A DNA stretch of 64,000 bases from Planctomycetota bacterium (GCA_020848275.1 JADLAK010000058.1:56574-120573), one strand, 5' to 3'; shown: positions 1-8,656, counted from the stretch's first letter. The notes: generated from the sequence alone by a model not told the origin. Numbers and translations: made by a program.

Positions 1-95
1 GGTCTTGGGTCTTGGGTCTTGGGTCTTGGGTCTTGGGTCTTGGGTCGAAAGGCTACCGTTTTTCCCAACACCCAATACCCAAAACCCAACACCCC
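1..95. repeat. Word repeat A: TTGGGTC tandem with inverted partner
   Basis: Positions 1-46 are about six and a half copies of the 7-mer GGTCTTG. After an 18-base spacer, positions 64-95 hold four 7-mers of the form CCCAANA (CCCAACA, CCCAATA, CCCAAAA, CCCAACA), which is the reverse complement of the left unit with one variable base. The two halves could form a long imperfect hairpin. The left copy may continue beyond the window edge. No gene is visible from 1 to 279. Confidence 0.8.
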
Positions 96-279
96 GATTG
101 GTCTTTGACTGCCAGTTCGGCACCAACAATCGCCGACCGAGACACCGCCTGTCATTGCGACAGCGCACGTATAGGTTTGCAAATACCTCAGCAGCAGTCA
201 TTTGCGACATTTCCCCCACTCAATTCACAGGCAATTTCCTTGGCACCACGCTTGCTATTTTCGCCACAGAGGGTATTTC

Positions 280-651
280 ATGGCCGTCTTTGCGCGCACA
301 GTTTTGCTCGTGGATGACAACCAGAGCCTGCGCGACGGTTTGGCGTGCGTTCTGCGCGACGAAGGCGTCGAGACGTACGAGGCCTCGCGCGGCGATGAAG
401 CCCTGGCGCTTGTTTCGCGCCAGCAGATTCACCTCGCGGTGCTGGATTTGAATCTGCCGGACATGACCGGCGTGGGGATTTACAACGGGCTGTTGCGGCT
501 GTGGCCCAAGCTGCCGTGTATTTTCATGACGGCGGAAGCAAGCAAGCCGCTGGTTGAGGAAGCCTGGCGGCTGGGGCCGTTGGGTCTGCTGCGCAAGCCA
601 TTTGAAGTGCATGTTTTCCGCGACCTGGTGCGACGCGCCATCGCGGTTTAG
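280..651 (+). CDS. Single-domain response regulator (receiver domain)
   Basis: This 123-residue protein is a stand-alone CheY-like receiver domain with no output domain. The acidic pair is in 'LLVDDNQ' near the N-terminus, the probable phospho-acceptor Asp is in 'AVLDLNLPD', the switch Thr is in 'FMTAE' and the conserved Lys is in 'LLRKPF'. It presumably receives phosphate from a histidine kinase that is not in this window. I chose ATG 280 rather than the upstream GTG of the ORF track because the extra 26 residues do not fit the fold and GAGGG lies just upstream of 280. It is followed by repeat Q1 and groES, with no evidence of a functional link. Confidence 0.88.
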   Translation: MAVFARTVLLVDDNQSLRDGLACVLRDEGVETYEASRGDEALALVSRQQIHLAVLDLNLPDMTGVGIYNGLLRLWPKLPCIFMTAEASKPLVEEAWRLGPLGLLRKPFEVHVFRDLVRRAIAV

Positions 652-654
652 TGA

Positions 655-703
655 TGTGGGCGTCTCGCCCGCAATTGAAGTGCGGCCGAGACGGCCGCAA
701 CAC
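655..703. repeat. Word repeat Q1 (GGGCGTCTCGCCCGC / GCGGCCGAGACGGCCGC)
   Basis: A left arm at 655-672 and a right arm at 682-703 are imperfect reverse complements, and each arm is itself palindromic. The same two-arm vocabulary occurs at 53944-54018 between murF and murE. Here it fills the gap between the receiver gene and groES. Confidence 0.75.
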
Positions 704-723
704 ATACGACGGAGAATACAGCA

Positions 724-1014
724 ATGGCGAAGGTTCGACCCCTGAACGACAAGATCCTGATCGAGCGTTCCAAGGCCGATGACAAGACCAAGGGCGGCAT
801 CATCCTGCCCGAAACTTCCAAGGAAAAACCCAAGGAAGGTGTCGTGATCTCGGTTGGCGACGGCCGTATCACCGAACACGGCGAGCGCATCCCCTTCCAG
901 GTCAAAAAAGGCGACCGCGTGATCTTCAAGAGCTACGCCGGCAATGACGTCAAGCTCGACGGCAAGGACTACATCCTGATGTCTGAGGAAGACGTCTTGG
1001 CTGTCATCGAATAA
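724..1014 (+). CDS. groES: Co-chaperonin GroES
   Basis: The 96-residue protein has the normal length of GroES, the lid that caps the GroEL folding chamber in the cytoplasm. It shows the family start '[12 protein letters not shown]', the mobile-loop region '[15 protein letters not shown]', then '[10 protein letters not shown]' and '[13 protein letters not shown]'. The start ATG at 724 is preceded by GGAG in 'acggagaat'. groEL follows on the same strand 117 bases later, the usual order, but the gap is filled by word repeat B. No CIRCE (HrcA-binding) inverted repeat was seen upstream, so heat-shock control by HrcA is not supported by this sequence. Confidence 0.98.
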   Translation: MAKVRPLNDKILIERSKADDKTKGGIILPETSKEKPKEGVVISVGDGRITEHGERIPFQVKKGDRVIFKSYAGNDVKLDGKDYILMSEEDVLAVIE

Positions 1015-1020
1015 AGAAAC

Positions 1021-1102
1021 GAGTCCGGGGTCCGATGTCCGGAGTCCGGAGTCACTTTCCAAAGCTTGCGACGCCGAACTCCGGACCACGGACTTCGGAC
1101 TC
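1021..1102. repeat. Word repeat B (GTCCGGA) between groES and groEL
   Basis: The left arm (1021-1053) is an imperfect tandem of a GTCCGGA-like unit, and the right arm (1076-1102) carries TCCGGAC/TCGGACT units in the opposite sense, separated by 22 bases. It sits inside what should be a co-transcribed groES-groEL operon, so a strong terminator role is unlikely here. Confidence 0.75.
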
Positions 1103-1131
1103 GCTGAAAACCGACAACTGGATACCGAACC

Positions 1132-2811
1132 ATGTCCGCAAAAAAACTCATCTTCGAGCAGGATGCTCGCGAACAGATCAAGGCCGGCGTCAAGGGCCTC
1201 GCCAAGGCCGTCAAGATCACGCTGGGCCCGCGCGGCCGCAACGTGGTGATTGAAAAATCCTACGGCGCCCCGACCGTCACCAAGGACGGCGTAACCGTCG
1301 CCAAGGAAATCGAGTTCGAAGATCCGTGGATGAACATGGGCGCGCAGCTCGTGAAGGAAGTCGCGAGTAAGACCAGCGACCTCGCCGGCGACGGCACGAC
1401 CACCGCCACGATCCTCGCTGAGGCCATTCTCGAAGAAGGTCTCAAGAACGTCGCAGCGGGCGCAAACCCCGTGGGCGTGCGCGACGGCATCAACAAGGCC
1501 GTCGAGACGCTCATTAAACAGCTCGAGAAAAAGGCCAAGCCCTGCACGAGCAACAAGGAAATCGAGCAGGTCGGCACGATTGCCGCCAATAACGACAGTG
1601 AAATCGGCAAGATGCTGGCGCAGGCGATGGACAAGGTCGGCAAGGACGGCGTCATCACCGTCGAAGAGGGCAAGAGCCTGACCACGGAAGTCGAGTGGGT
1701 CGAGGGCATGCAGTTCGACAAGGGCTATGCGAGCCCCCACTTCATCACCAATAAGGCCGAGGTGAAGGTCGAACTCGACAACCCCTACATCCTTCTCTAC
1801 GACAAGAAGCTTTCGAGCCTCAAGGACCTCATGCCCTTGCTCGAGCAGATTGCGCGCAGCGGCGACAAGCTGCTCGTGATCGCCGAAGAAGTTGAAGGCG
1901 AAGCACTTGCCACCCTGGTCGTAAACAAGCTTCGCGGAATATTAAATTCGTGCGCCGTGAAGGCGCCTGGCTTTGGCGACCGCCGCAAGGCGATGCTGGA
2001 AGACATCGCGGTGCTGACCGGCGGCAAGCTGATCTCCGAAGATATGGGCATGACGCTCGAGAACATCGACATCGATTCTCTCGGCCGGGCCAAGAAGGTC
2101 ATCATCGACAAGGACAACACGACCATCATCGAGGGTGCGGGCGAAACCGGCGACATCAAGGGCCGCATCGACGCGCTCAACGCGGAAATCGAAAAGACCA
2201 GCAGCGACTACGACCGCGAAAAGCTTCAGGAACGCCTGGCGAAGCTTGCGGGCGGCGTGGCCAAGCTCAAGGTCGGCGCGGCGACGGAAGTTGAAATGAA
2301 GGAAAAGAAGGCCCGCGTCGAGGACGCCCTGCATGCCACGCGCGCGGCGGTCGAAAGCGGCATTCTGCCCGGGGGCGGGGTGGCGCTGCTGCGCCTGTCG
2401 GAAACGCTGGGAAAGGTTGAAGGCAATCACGACGAGAAGGTCGGCATCGACATCGTCAGGCGCGCGCTTTCGGCGCCGATCAAACAGATCGCGCTCAACG
2501 CCGGCCTGGACGGCAGCGTGATCGCCATGAAGGTGCTTGAAAAGGACGACTTCAATTGGGGCTATAACGCCGACACCGAGAAGTTCGAAGACCTCGTGAA
2601 GTCGGGCGTTGTCGACCCCGCGAAGGTCACGATCACGGCGCTGCGTAATGCGGCGAGCGTGGCGACCCTGCTGCTGATCACCAACGTCGCGATCTCCGAC
2701 ATCCCCCAGAAGAACAAGGGCGCTGCGGGCGGCATGCCCGGCGGCGGCATGGGTGGAATGGGAGGCATGGGCGGTATGGGTGGCATGGATATGGGCGGCA
2801 TGGGCATGTAG
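1132..2811 (+). CDS. groEL: Chaperonin GroEL
   Basis: The 559-residue protein is the 60-kDa chaperonin that folds proteins inside a GroES-capped double ring using ATP. It shows '[17 protein letters not shown]', the nucleotide-binding '[17 protein letters not shown]', '[18 protein letters not shown]' and '[11 protein letters not shown]'. The C-terminus is a long Gly-Met tail of the GGM type that lines the cavity floor. The start is ATG 1132, giving '[16 protein letters not shown]'. It is slightly longer than the E. coli protein because of the extended tail. It is paired with groES upstream and followed by a 13-bp perfect hairpin. Confidence 0.98.
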   Translation: MSAKKLIFEQDAREQIKAGVKGLAKAVKITLGPRGRNVVIEKSYGAPTVTKDGVTVAKEIEFEDPWMNMGAQLVKEVASKTSDLAGDGTTTATILAEAILEEGLKNVAAGANPVGVRDGINKAVETLIKQLEKKAKPCTSNKEIEQVGTIAANNDSEIGKMLAQAMDKVGKDGVITVEEGKSLTTEVEWVEGMQFDKGYASPHFITNKAEVKVELDNPYILLYDKKLSSLKDLMPLLEQIARSGDKLLVIAEEVEGEALATLVVNKLRGILNSCAVKAPGFGDRRKAMLEDIAVLTGGKLISEDMGMTLENIDIDSLGRAKKVIIDKDNTTIIEGAGETGDIKGRIDALNAEIEKTSSDYDREKLQERLAKLAGGVAKLKVGAATEVEMKEKKARVEDALHATRAAVESGILPGGGVALLRLSETLGKVEGNHDEKVGIDIVRRALSAPIKQIALNAGLDGSVIAMKVLEKDDFNWGYNADTEKFEDLVKSGVVDPAKVTITALRNAASVATLLLITNVAISDIPQKNKGAAGGMPGGGMGGMGGMGGMGGMDMGGMGM

Positions 2812-2842
2812 AAACTCGCCTGTGGTCATATGAATCAATTCA

Positions 2843-2871
2843 CCAATTGACGGCCTTTGGCCGTCAATTGG
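2843..2871 (+). terminator. Hairpin after groEL
   Basis: A perfect 13-bp stem CCAATTGACGGCC / GGCCGTCAATTGG with a TTT loop starts 31 bases after the groEL stop. The stem is followed only by TTTA, so it is a strong hairpin but a weak canonical terminator. It includes the TTG used as the start of the ORF-track version of the next gene, which argues against that start. Confidence 0.7.
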
Positions 2872-2888
2872 TTTATCTGGGAGATCCG

Positions 2889-3839
2889 ATGCACTTGGAG
2901 AAGCTGCAGATCGATAACCGAACAGTCGGTACTATCCGAATGGCCGATTCCGTTCGTCGCATTCAAATGTATGCCGCTGTAGATGGCGCGACTATGACCC
3001 TGCCCTACCAATTGTCGTTTGCATTCGCTGGCCCATCTCTCCCCAAACCGATCGAAGGTGAAACCCACCTTAAGCGTGAGGTGTGGGTTGAGGTGGATTT
3101 CACTGCGACAATGCGTGGCCGCCCCCGTGGGCAAGACATCTTCCTCGACCGGTTCTGCGAACGCCGCCGTTACCACGTAACGATGGAAGGCGGAAACGAA
3201 ACAGGTGCTGAGATGAAGTTCCATCTGTCAACAAATTCATTGCTTCGCGCAGAGGAGCTTAGAGGCGAAGACGACATGGAGCTTAACGTTGCTGGCAATC
3301 TCAATTTTGAAGAGCGAGTTTGTCGCAATGATGGAGTGCTACTTTGGTGCAAGAGTTCGTCTGCTTACATAAATCGGTGGGACGTTCAAATTAGTGCGCG
3401 CGAGTGGTTAGGGCACCTGAACCGTGCCGAACTCAAAAAGGCAGTCCTTGTTGAATTCCCGCTTGCAGGAAAACAACCACCGGAATTTGCGAAGTTTGAA
3501 GAACAACTGGAGCGTGCTCAGGCGGCGTACGACCAACACGATTGGAACGAAAGCGCGAGACTCCTCAGAGAAGTCCTACTTACGTGGCGTGCAGTCGATG
3601 AGGCTTCTTGCCCTAAGTGGGATGAAGAACGGAAAAGGCTTGCTGACAAAAAGGTTGAAGAAGTCTCCGCAAAAGAGTGTCTTTGGCTTTTGCGATACTG
3701 GGTGTTGCGCTTGTCGCACAAACTAACCCATCGGGACAACAAAGCCGTTACGAAGACTGAAGCTTCCACGCTGTTAGCCACCACAATCAACTTGGCTAAC
3801 TTGCTGCCGTGGCACGAAGTTGGCGCAGGAGAACAATGA
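2889..3839 (+). CDS. Unknown protein; possible HEPN-like C-terminal domain
   Basis: This 316-residue protein was not matched to a named family. The N-terminal half is beta-rich and neutral. The C-terminal third is helical: 'REWLGHLNRAELKKAVLVEF' is followed by a long charged helix and 'LRYWVLRLSHKLTHRD'. That layout resembles uncharacterised proteins whose C-terminus looks like HEPN/abortive-infection helical domains, and 'RLSHKLTH' contains an Arg and His pair, but the canonical RX4-6H motif is not certain. I chose ATG 2889 because GGGAGA lies at 2879-2884, whereas TTG 2847 falls inside the groEL hairpin. Base composition looks more AT-rich than its neighbours, which suggests acquisition. 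Function is unassigned. Confidence 0.75.
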   Translation: MHLEKLQIDNRTVGTIRMADSVRRIQMYAAVDGATMTLPYQLSFAFAGPSLPKPIEGETHLKREVWVEVDFTATMRGRPRGQDIFLDRFCERRRYHVTMEGGNETGAEMKFHLSTNSLLRAEELRGEDDMELNVAGNLNFEERVCRNDGVLLWCKSSSAYINRWDVQISAREWLGHLNRAELKKAVLVEFPLAGKQPPEFAKFEEQLERAQAAYDQHDWNESARLLREVLLTWRAVDEASCPKWDEERKRLADKKVEEVSAKECLWLLRYWVLRLSHKLTHRDNKAVTKTEASTLLATTINLANLLPWHEVGAGEQ

Positions 3840-3885
3840 ACCAACTCCGACGTTCTAGGATCGGCTTTGTTTATTATTCCTAATC

Positions 3886-3909
3886 GGCTTGGGTGGGGAA
3901 ACCCAAGCC
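3886..3909. terminator. Hairpin between convergent genes
   Basis: GGCTTGGGT and ACCCAAGCC pair around a six-base loop in the gap between the 2889 gene and the methyltransferase. There is no T-tract, so a role as bidirectional terminator is inferred from position only. Confidence 0.5.
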
Positions 3910-3930
3910 ACGTCTGAGTCACCGGTATTT

Positions 3931-4980
3931 CTACGCCTTGGCTTCCAGCACGATGTTAAACGGCGTCTGCGTTGCGCGGCGGAACTTCGTAAAGCCGCCG
4001 CCCTTCACAACAACGTCTTTCAACTTTGCTTCGCCGGCCTGTGCGCCAAGCGCCGGGCCGTTGTGCGCCAGCGACGCAGGCACGCATACCAGCGTTGAAG
4101 CGCCGTAGTACACTCGACCGACGGGGTTGTGGTTCTTCTCGGCGCTGTCCTCGGCAAAGGGCTCGACGATCATCCACGTGCCGTCCTTGTTCAGCGATTG
4201 CAGCACGTGCCTGGACGCCCCGACAGGGTCGCCCATGTCGTGCAGGCAGTCGAAGCATGCCACCAAATCGTACTTGCCCTTAAAATCCGTCGACTTCGCG
4301 ACCTCGAAGGTGGTGTTGTTCACCCCGGCGGCCTTGGCGCGCTGTTTGGCGGTTTCAACTGACGGCGCGTGGTAGTCGATACCGACAAACTTCGATTTCG
4401 GAAACGCCTTGGCCATCAGGATTGTGCTGGCGCCATGGCCGCAACCGACGTCGGCGACGGCAGCGCCGGCCTTGAGTTTGGTCTCGACGCCTTCGAGCGC
4501 GGGAATCCAGCTCGATATCAGGTGCGCATTGTAGCTCGGGCGGAAGAAACGCTCGGTGCCGTGGAACAGGCACGGGTGATGTTCGCCCCAATCCATGCCC
4601 TTGCCGGTCTTGAAGTTCTCGACGGCCTTGGGCTGCGCCATCCACGCCGCCATCATCACGTCATACGCGCCGGGGAGATAAACCGGGCTGTCCGGGTTGG
4701 CAAGGCAGAACGCGGCCTCCTCGGACATCGTGAACTTCTGCGATTTCGGGTCGTACGAGAGGTAGCCGCTCGCCGCCTGGTTGTTGCACCATTCGCGGAT
4801 GTAGCGTTCGTTCGTTTCGGTCTTCCTGGCGAGTTCCGCCGCCGTCAGCGAACCCTGCGCCAGCGCCTTGTACAGGCCGAGCTGGTCGCCGATCAGCACC
4901 AGTGGCCCGCTGACCGACGCGCCGATGTCTCCCAGTGCCTTGCCAATAAATTCGTTAAGCTTGGTTTCGTCCACTGCCAT
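3931..4980 (-). CDS. Class I SAM-dependent methyltransferase with N-terminal winged helix
   Basis: The 349-residue protein has two parts. Residues 1 to about 110 look like the winged-helix dimerisation domain seen in O-methyltransferase-like proteins ('SLTAAELARKTETNERYIREW'-type region). The rest is a Rossmann methyltransferase with SAM-binding motif I 'VADVGCGHGAS', the acidic loop 'FVGIDYHAPS' and 'DLVACFDCLHDMGDP'. The substrate is unknown. The start ATG at 4980 has GGAGAC just upstream. It is divergent from the cytochrome b gene with a 124-base gap that contains a small AAAGTT/AACTTT inverted repeat. Confidence 0.88.
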   Translation of the reverse strand: MAVDETKLNEFIGKALGDIGASVSGPLVLIGDQLGLYKALAQGSLTAAELARKTETNERYIREWCNNQAASGYLSYDPKSQKFTMSEEAAFCLANPDSPVYLPGAYDVMMAAWMAQPKAVENFKTGKGMDWGEHHPCLFHGTERFFRPSYNAHLISSWIPALEGVETKLKAGAAVADVGCGHGASTILMAKAFPKSKFVGIDYHAPSVETAKQRAKAAGVNNTTFEVAKSTDFKGKYDLVACFDCLHDMGDPVGASRHVLQSLNKDGTWMIVEPFAEDSAEKNHNPVGRVYYGASTLVCVPASLAHNGPALGAQAGEAKLKDVVVKGGGFTKFRRATQTPFNIVLEAKA

Positions 4981-5104
4981 GGCCGTCTCCTTGCATAGAG
5001 AAAGTTGTGCGGAAACTTTACGATAGCCCTTGTTTTGGCACAGAATCCGATTTTGAAATCTTTGGTCAAGAAGTTGCCGTCATCCAACCGCACAAGACGC
5101 CCAA

Positions 5105-5800
5105 ATGAAATTTCTTCCCAAAGTTCAGGCGGCGTCGGGGGCGGTGTTCGCCTTCTTTCTCGTCCTGCATCTGGCGACAACCGCGTCCGCCGCAACGGGC
5201 ATCGCCGGTTTCGACAATACACTGATTACCCTGCGCAGTGTTTACCGGCCGAATATCGCCGTCGAACTCATACTCATCGGCGTGCCGCTGGCGGTGCATG
5301 CGGTTTGCGCGCTGGTGCAGATGGGGCGGCGGTTCAAGACGCGGCCCAACCCCAAGCCCCATTGGCACATTCGCGTACATCGCTGGACGGGCTATTACCT
5401 GCTGGTCGTGATCATCGGCCACGTCTTTGCCACGCGCATCATGCCCCTTTTCGGCGCAGGACCGACCGCCACGGGCAGCGCCGATTTTTCGTATCTCGCG
5501 TATTCGTTAGTGCACTGGCCGGCGTTCTTCTACCCCTACTACATCCTGCTGGGATTCTGCGGCGCGGTGCACATGTGCCTTGGAGTGGGCATAGCCGCCC
5601 GCGTGCTCACACCAAAACTGGCCGCCAAGTTGCCCGTGCAGAAGATTTCAACGGCGCTCGCGGCAGTTTGCGGAGTCATCGCGGTCATCGGGGTTTTGTT
5701 CATCCTGAGCAACGCTTGGCACGCCGACCGCTCGCGCTTTGCCGAATACGACGCGGTCTACGACAAGTTCATGCCGTTCATGAAGCCGCTGAATCACTAG
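5105..5800 (+). CDS. Succinate dehydrogenase/fumarate reductase-type cytochrome b subunit
   Basis: The 231-residue protein appears to have five membrane helices. Histidines placed as possible haem ligands occur in 'FLVLHLATT', 'LAVHAVCALVQ', 'HRWTGYYLLVVIIGHVF' and 'GAVHMCLGVG'. This matches the di-haem cytochrome b fold that anchors SdhAB/FrdAB and passes electrons to or from quinone. No SdhA or SdhB gene is nearby, so either the flavoprotein and iron-sulfur subunits lie elsewhere or this is a repurposed paralogue. It converges on the cysteine desulfurase gene, and the two stop codons overlap in the tetramer CTAG at 5797-5800. Confidence 0.8.
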   Translation: MKFLPKVQAASGAVFAFFLVLHLATTASAATGIAGFDNTLITLRSVYRPNIAVELILIGVPLAVHAVCALVQMGRRFKTRPNPKPHWHIRVHRWTGYYLLVVIIGHVFATRIMPLFGAGPTATGSADFSYLAYSLVHWPAFFYPYYILLGFCGAVHMCLGVGIAARVLTPKLAAKLPVQKISTALAAVCGVIAVIGVLFILSNAWHADRSRFAEYDAVYDKFMPFMKPLNH

Positions 5801-7749
5801 CGAATGTTGAGGATGCGGCGCAGCGACGCGATCAGGGCGTCGATGTCTTCGCAGGTGTTGTACAGTGCAATCGACGGCCGCACGCTGCTCTCGACGCCGA
5901 AGCGGCGCAGGATCGGCTGGGCGCAGTGATGGCCGGCGCGCACGGCAATGCCGTCTTTGTCGAGCGCGACGCCGATGTCTTCGCTGCGCATGGAACTCGA
6001 CACAAACGAAACCACGCCCGCGCGTTCTTCCGGGTTGCCCAGGATTCTGATGGGCAGCGTGCGCAGACCCTTGAGCAGATAATCCATCAACTCGTGCTCG
6101 TAGCGCGCGATGTTTTCCATGCCGATGCTGTCGAGATAATCGATCGCGGCGCCCAGGCCGACGGCGTCAGCGATGCTGCCGGTGCCCGCCTCGAAGCGGC
6201 CGGGCGCGGGCTGGTAGATCGTGCGGTCAAACGTCACGTCGGCGATCATGTTGCCGCCGCCCTGCCACGGCGGCGCGGCCTCAAGCACTTCCTGCTTGCC
6301 GAACAATACGCCGATACCCGTGGGCGCAAATACCTTGTGGCCCGAGAACACATACCAGTCGCAATCCAGCGCCTGCACGTCCGTGCGCATGTGCTGGATC
6401 GACTGCGCGCCGTCGATCAACACCTTGGCGCCGAAACGATGCGCGATCTCGACCATCTGTGCGGCGGGCGTGACTGTGCCCAGCGCGTTGGAGACTTGCG
6501 TGAACGCGACGAGCTTGGTGCGCGGGCCCATCAGTTGTTCGTAGGCGCTCAGGATGACCTGGCCGCGGTCGTCGACGGGCGCGACCTTGAGTTTGGCGCC
6601 CACCGCCTGGCACAACATCTGCCACGGCACGATGTTGGCGTGATGTTCGAGGTGCGTGACGACGATTTCGTCGTCCTTGCCGACGCGCTGCCTGCCCCAG
6701 CTTTTGGCGACGAGGTTGATCGCTTCGGTCGCGCCGCGCACGAACACAATTTCCTTGGCGCTGCGCGCATTCAAAAATTTGCGCGTCTTCTCGCGCGCGG
6801 CTTCGTAGGCATCGGTCGCGCGGCCGGCCAGTGTGTGGGCGGCGCGATGGATGTTCGAGTTCTCCGTCTCATAGAAGCGCGAAATGCGGTCGATCACGCT
6901 CTGCGGCTTCTGGCTTGTCGCGCCGTTGTCGAGCCACACCAAGCGTTTGCCGTGCACGCGCTGGTTCAAAATCGGGAAGTCGCGGCGTACAGCTTCAACG
7001 TCAAAGGGCGCCAGCGGCAGGTTCAACTTCGGCACGCCGCCATCTTGTTTCTTGGGGTCGACGTCTTCGCGTGCTTGCTTAAAAGCTTCACGAAGCTCGT
7101 CGCCGCCTTTGTTCGCGGCCTTGCGCGTTTCAAGCGAAACGCCCGCGGCGCGGAACGCCTCGTCCATGAAATACAGACCCGCATCGCCCGTACCCGCCGG
7201 CGGGCGCGTGAAATCGTCCAGCGACAGGTCCTGCACCGGCGGCATAGTAAACTTCGAGTTCAAAATCGGCGGATTGGCCGCCGGCGCCTTGTCTTTAACC
7301 GCGACGTTGTCGGTCTTCGGCACTGCCGTCGGCATTTTCGGCATTGCGGGCATGCCCAAGCCGCCCAGGAAGTAAAACGGAGCGTCCGCGTTCATCGCCG
7401 ACGCCTGCGTGAAATCGGGCACGTCAAAGCCCGGCACCTGCGGCAGCGTAAAATGGGGCGCTGTGGTCAGGCCGAAATCCTGCATGCCCGGAACATCGCC
7501 GACTTCAGCAGGCATCGCCGCCGTTTGCGGCATCGCGGGCTGCTTGGGCACGGTGTTCTGCGGGATCGCGCCACTGAAATCCGGCGCCTGCGTGCCCGGC
7601 ATGGCCTGGTAGAACTCGTTGGCCATGCGTTGCAACGTGGCAACATCCGGCATTGCAAAGCCGCTGTTCAGCGACGACGCAGCTTTAGCAGCATCGTCGC
7701 CGTTATCCATGTTCGGTAGCGAATTGAAGTCTGGGCTACTTGTACTCAT
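5797..7749 (-). CDS. Encapsulin-associated cysteine desulfurase (SufS type) with disordered N-terminal extension
   Basis: The 650-residue protein has two parts. About the first 235 residues are rich in Met, Pro, Ala and Asp and look unstructured, with short aromatic motifs 'PFYFLGGLG' and 'GLYFMDEAF'. From 'PFDVEAVRRDFPILN' onward it is a complete group II (SufS-like) PLP cysteine desulfurase: the PLP lysine is about residue 472 in 'SGHKVFAPTG', and the catalytic cysteine is about residue 609 in 'RAGHHCAQP'. It takes sulfur from cysteine to form enzyme persulfide. I chose ATG 7749 over the ORF-track start; it overlaps the end of the shell gene by 14 bases, so the pair should be co-transcribed. 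In described family 2A systems such an extension targets the enzyme into the shell; that role is inferred here. Confidence 0.93.
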   Translation of the reverse strand: MSTSSPDFNSLPNMDNGDDAAKAASSLNSGFAMPDVATLQRMANEFYQAMPGTQAPDFSGAIPQNTVPKQPAMPQTAAMPAEVGDVPGMQDFGLTTAPHFTLPQVPGFDVPDFTQASAMNADAPFYFLGGLGMPAMPKMPTAVPKTDNVAVKDKAPAANPPILNSKFTMPPVQDLSLDDFTRPPAGTGDAGLYFMDEAFRAAGVSLETRKAANKGGDELREAFKQAREDVDPKKQDGGVPKLNLPLAPFDVEAVRRDFPILNQRVHGKRLVWLDNGATSQKPQSVIDRISRFYETENSNIHRAAHTLAGRATDAYEAAREKTRKFLNARSAKEIVFVRGATEAINLVAKSWGRQRVGKDDEIVVTHLEHHANIVPWQMLCQAVGAKLKVAPVDDRGQVILSAYEQLMGPRTKLVAFTQVSNALGTVTPAAQMVEIAHRFGAKVLIDGAQSIQHMRTDVQALDCDWYVFSGHKVFAPTGIGVLFGKQEVLEAAPPWQGGGNMIADVTFDRTIYQPAPGRFEAGTGSIADAVGLGAAIDYLDSIGMENIARYEHELMDYLLKGLRTLPIRILGNPEERAGVVSFVSSSMRSEDIGVALDKDGIAVRAGHHCAQPILRRFGVESSVRPSIALYNTCEDIDALIASLRRILNIR

Positions 7750-8656
7750 GGTAGTTGCCGACCTCGACGCCCTCCAGCACGCCCAGCGCATCGTCCGTCA
7801 GCACCGCCGCCGAGCAATACAGCGTGATCAGGTACGTTGCGACCGCGTCCTGGTTGATGCCCATGAAACGCACCGACAGGCCCGGCGTCTGTTCGCCCTG
7901 CAGGCCGGGCTGATACATGCCGACCACACCCTGCTTTTCCTTACCCACGCGCATCAACAGGATGTTTGTCTTGCCTTCGTCAGCCTTGCCTTTCACATGC
8001 AGCTTGTCGCACGGGACGATCGGCAATCCGCGCCACGTCAGGAACGGCGAGCCGAACAGGTTGACCGTCGGCGGCGGCACGCCACGGCGCGTGCACTCAC
8101 GGCCGAATGCGGCGACGGCGCGCGGGTGGGCCAGGAAGAACGCCGGTTCCTTCCAAACTTTGGCGATCAGCTCGTCCATGTCATCGGGCGTCGGCGGACC
8201 CTTGCGCGGCGAAACGCGCATGGTGCCCGCGGCCTGGTTGAGCAGGCCGTAGGTGATGTTGTTGATCAGCTCGTCTTCCTGGCGTTCCTTCACTACCTCA
8301 ACTGCCAGGCGCAGTTGCTCTTTCACCTGGTCCATTGGGTTGTTGAAGATGTCGCTGACGCGCGTGTGGACGCCAAGCACCGTCGAGATCATGCTGAGCG
8401 TGAGTTCTTTGGGCTTCTCTTCGTAGTCGACGAAGGTCTCGGGCAGCGTTTGCTCGCCCTTGGAACCGCAGACCACTTCAACCGGCGCGGTTTCCTTCAC
8501 GCGGTTGATGCGCAGCGTGCCTGCTTCAACGGGCATCCACTGCATCATCTTCACCAGCCAGCGCGGCGTAATCGCCTGCATCTGCGGCGGCGTCTTGGTC
8601 GTCGTTGCTAGTTGGCGTGCGGCGTTATCGCTCAACGCCTGGCGTTTGTCTGGCAC
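7736..8656 (-). CDS. Family 2A encapsulin shell protein (SrpI-like)
   Basis: The 306-residue protein matches the SrpI-type encapsulin shell protein, an HK97-fold subunit that assembles into a protein nanocompartment. Recognisable segments are 'RQLATTTKTPPQMQAITPRW', 'VDYEEKPKELTLSMISTVLG', 'VHTRVSDIFNNPMDQ' and 'FLAHPRAVAAFGRECTRRG'. Its length and the lack of a cyclic-nucleotide-binding insertion point to family 2A rather than 2B. The start is GTG 8656, behind a run of six G at a 7-base spacing. The adjacent cysteine desulfurase is the known cargo type of this family, which has been linked to sulfur storage under starvation. The gene is divergent from the riboswitch-controlled K+ importer. 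Confidence 0.93.
   Translation of the reverse strand: MPDKRQALSDNAARQLATTTKTPPQMQAITPRWLVKMMQWMPVEAGTLRINRVKETAPVEVVCGSKGEQTLPETFVDYEEKPKELTLSMISTVLGVHTRVSDIFNNPMDQVKEQLRLAVEVVKERQEDELINNITYGLLNQAAGTMRVSPRKGPPTPDDMDELIAKVWKEPAFFLAHPRAVAAFGRECTRRGVPPPTVNLFGSPFLTWRGLPIVPCDKLHVKGKADEGKTNILLMRVGKEKQGVVGMYQPGLQGEQTPGLSVRFMGINQDAVATYLITLYCSAAVLTDDALGVLEGVEVGNYHEYK

Noticed and set aside
1-46. Tandem TTGGGTC array as a telomere or CRISPR
   Set aside because: The unit is 7 bp with no spacers, it has an inverted partner at 64-95, and the same architecture with other words recurs through the window. It may simply touch the window edge.
652-723. CIRCE/HrcA operator before groES
   Set aside because: The TTAGCACTC-N9-GAGTGCTAA element was looked for and not found; the palindromes present belong to word repeat Q1.
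220-1740. 506-residue minus-strand ORF over groES/groEL
   Set aside because: It is antisense to two certain genes, has no recognisable motif, and reflects the absence of stops in GC-rich antisense frames.
2847-2888. TTG start of the 2889 gene as given in the ORF track
   Set aside because: It lies inside the perfect groEL hairpin, while ATG 2889 has a good Shine-Dalgarno sequence.
5005-7719. 904-residue plus-strand ORF
   Set aside because: It runs antisense through the desulfurase and through the cytochrome b gene in another frame; its composition is typical of a GC-rich shadow.
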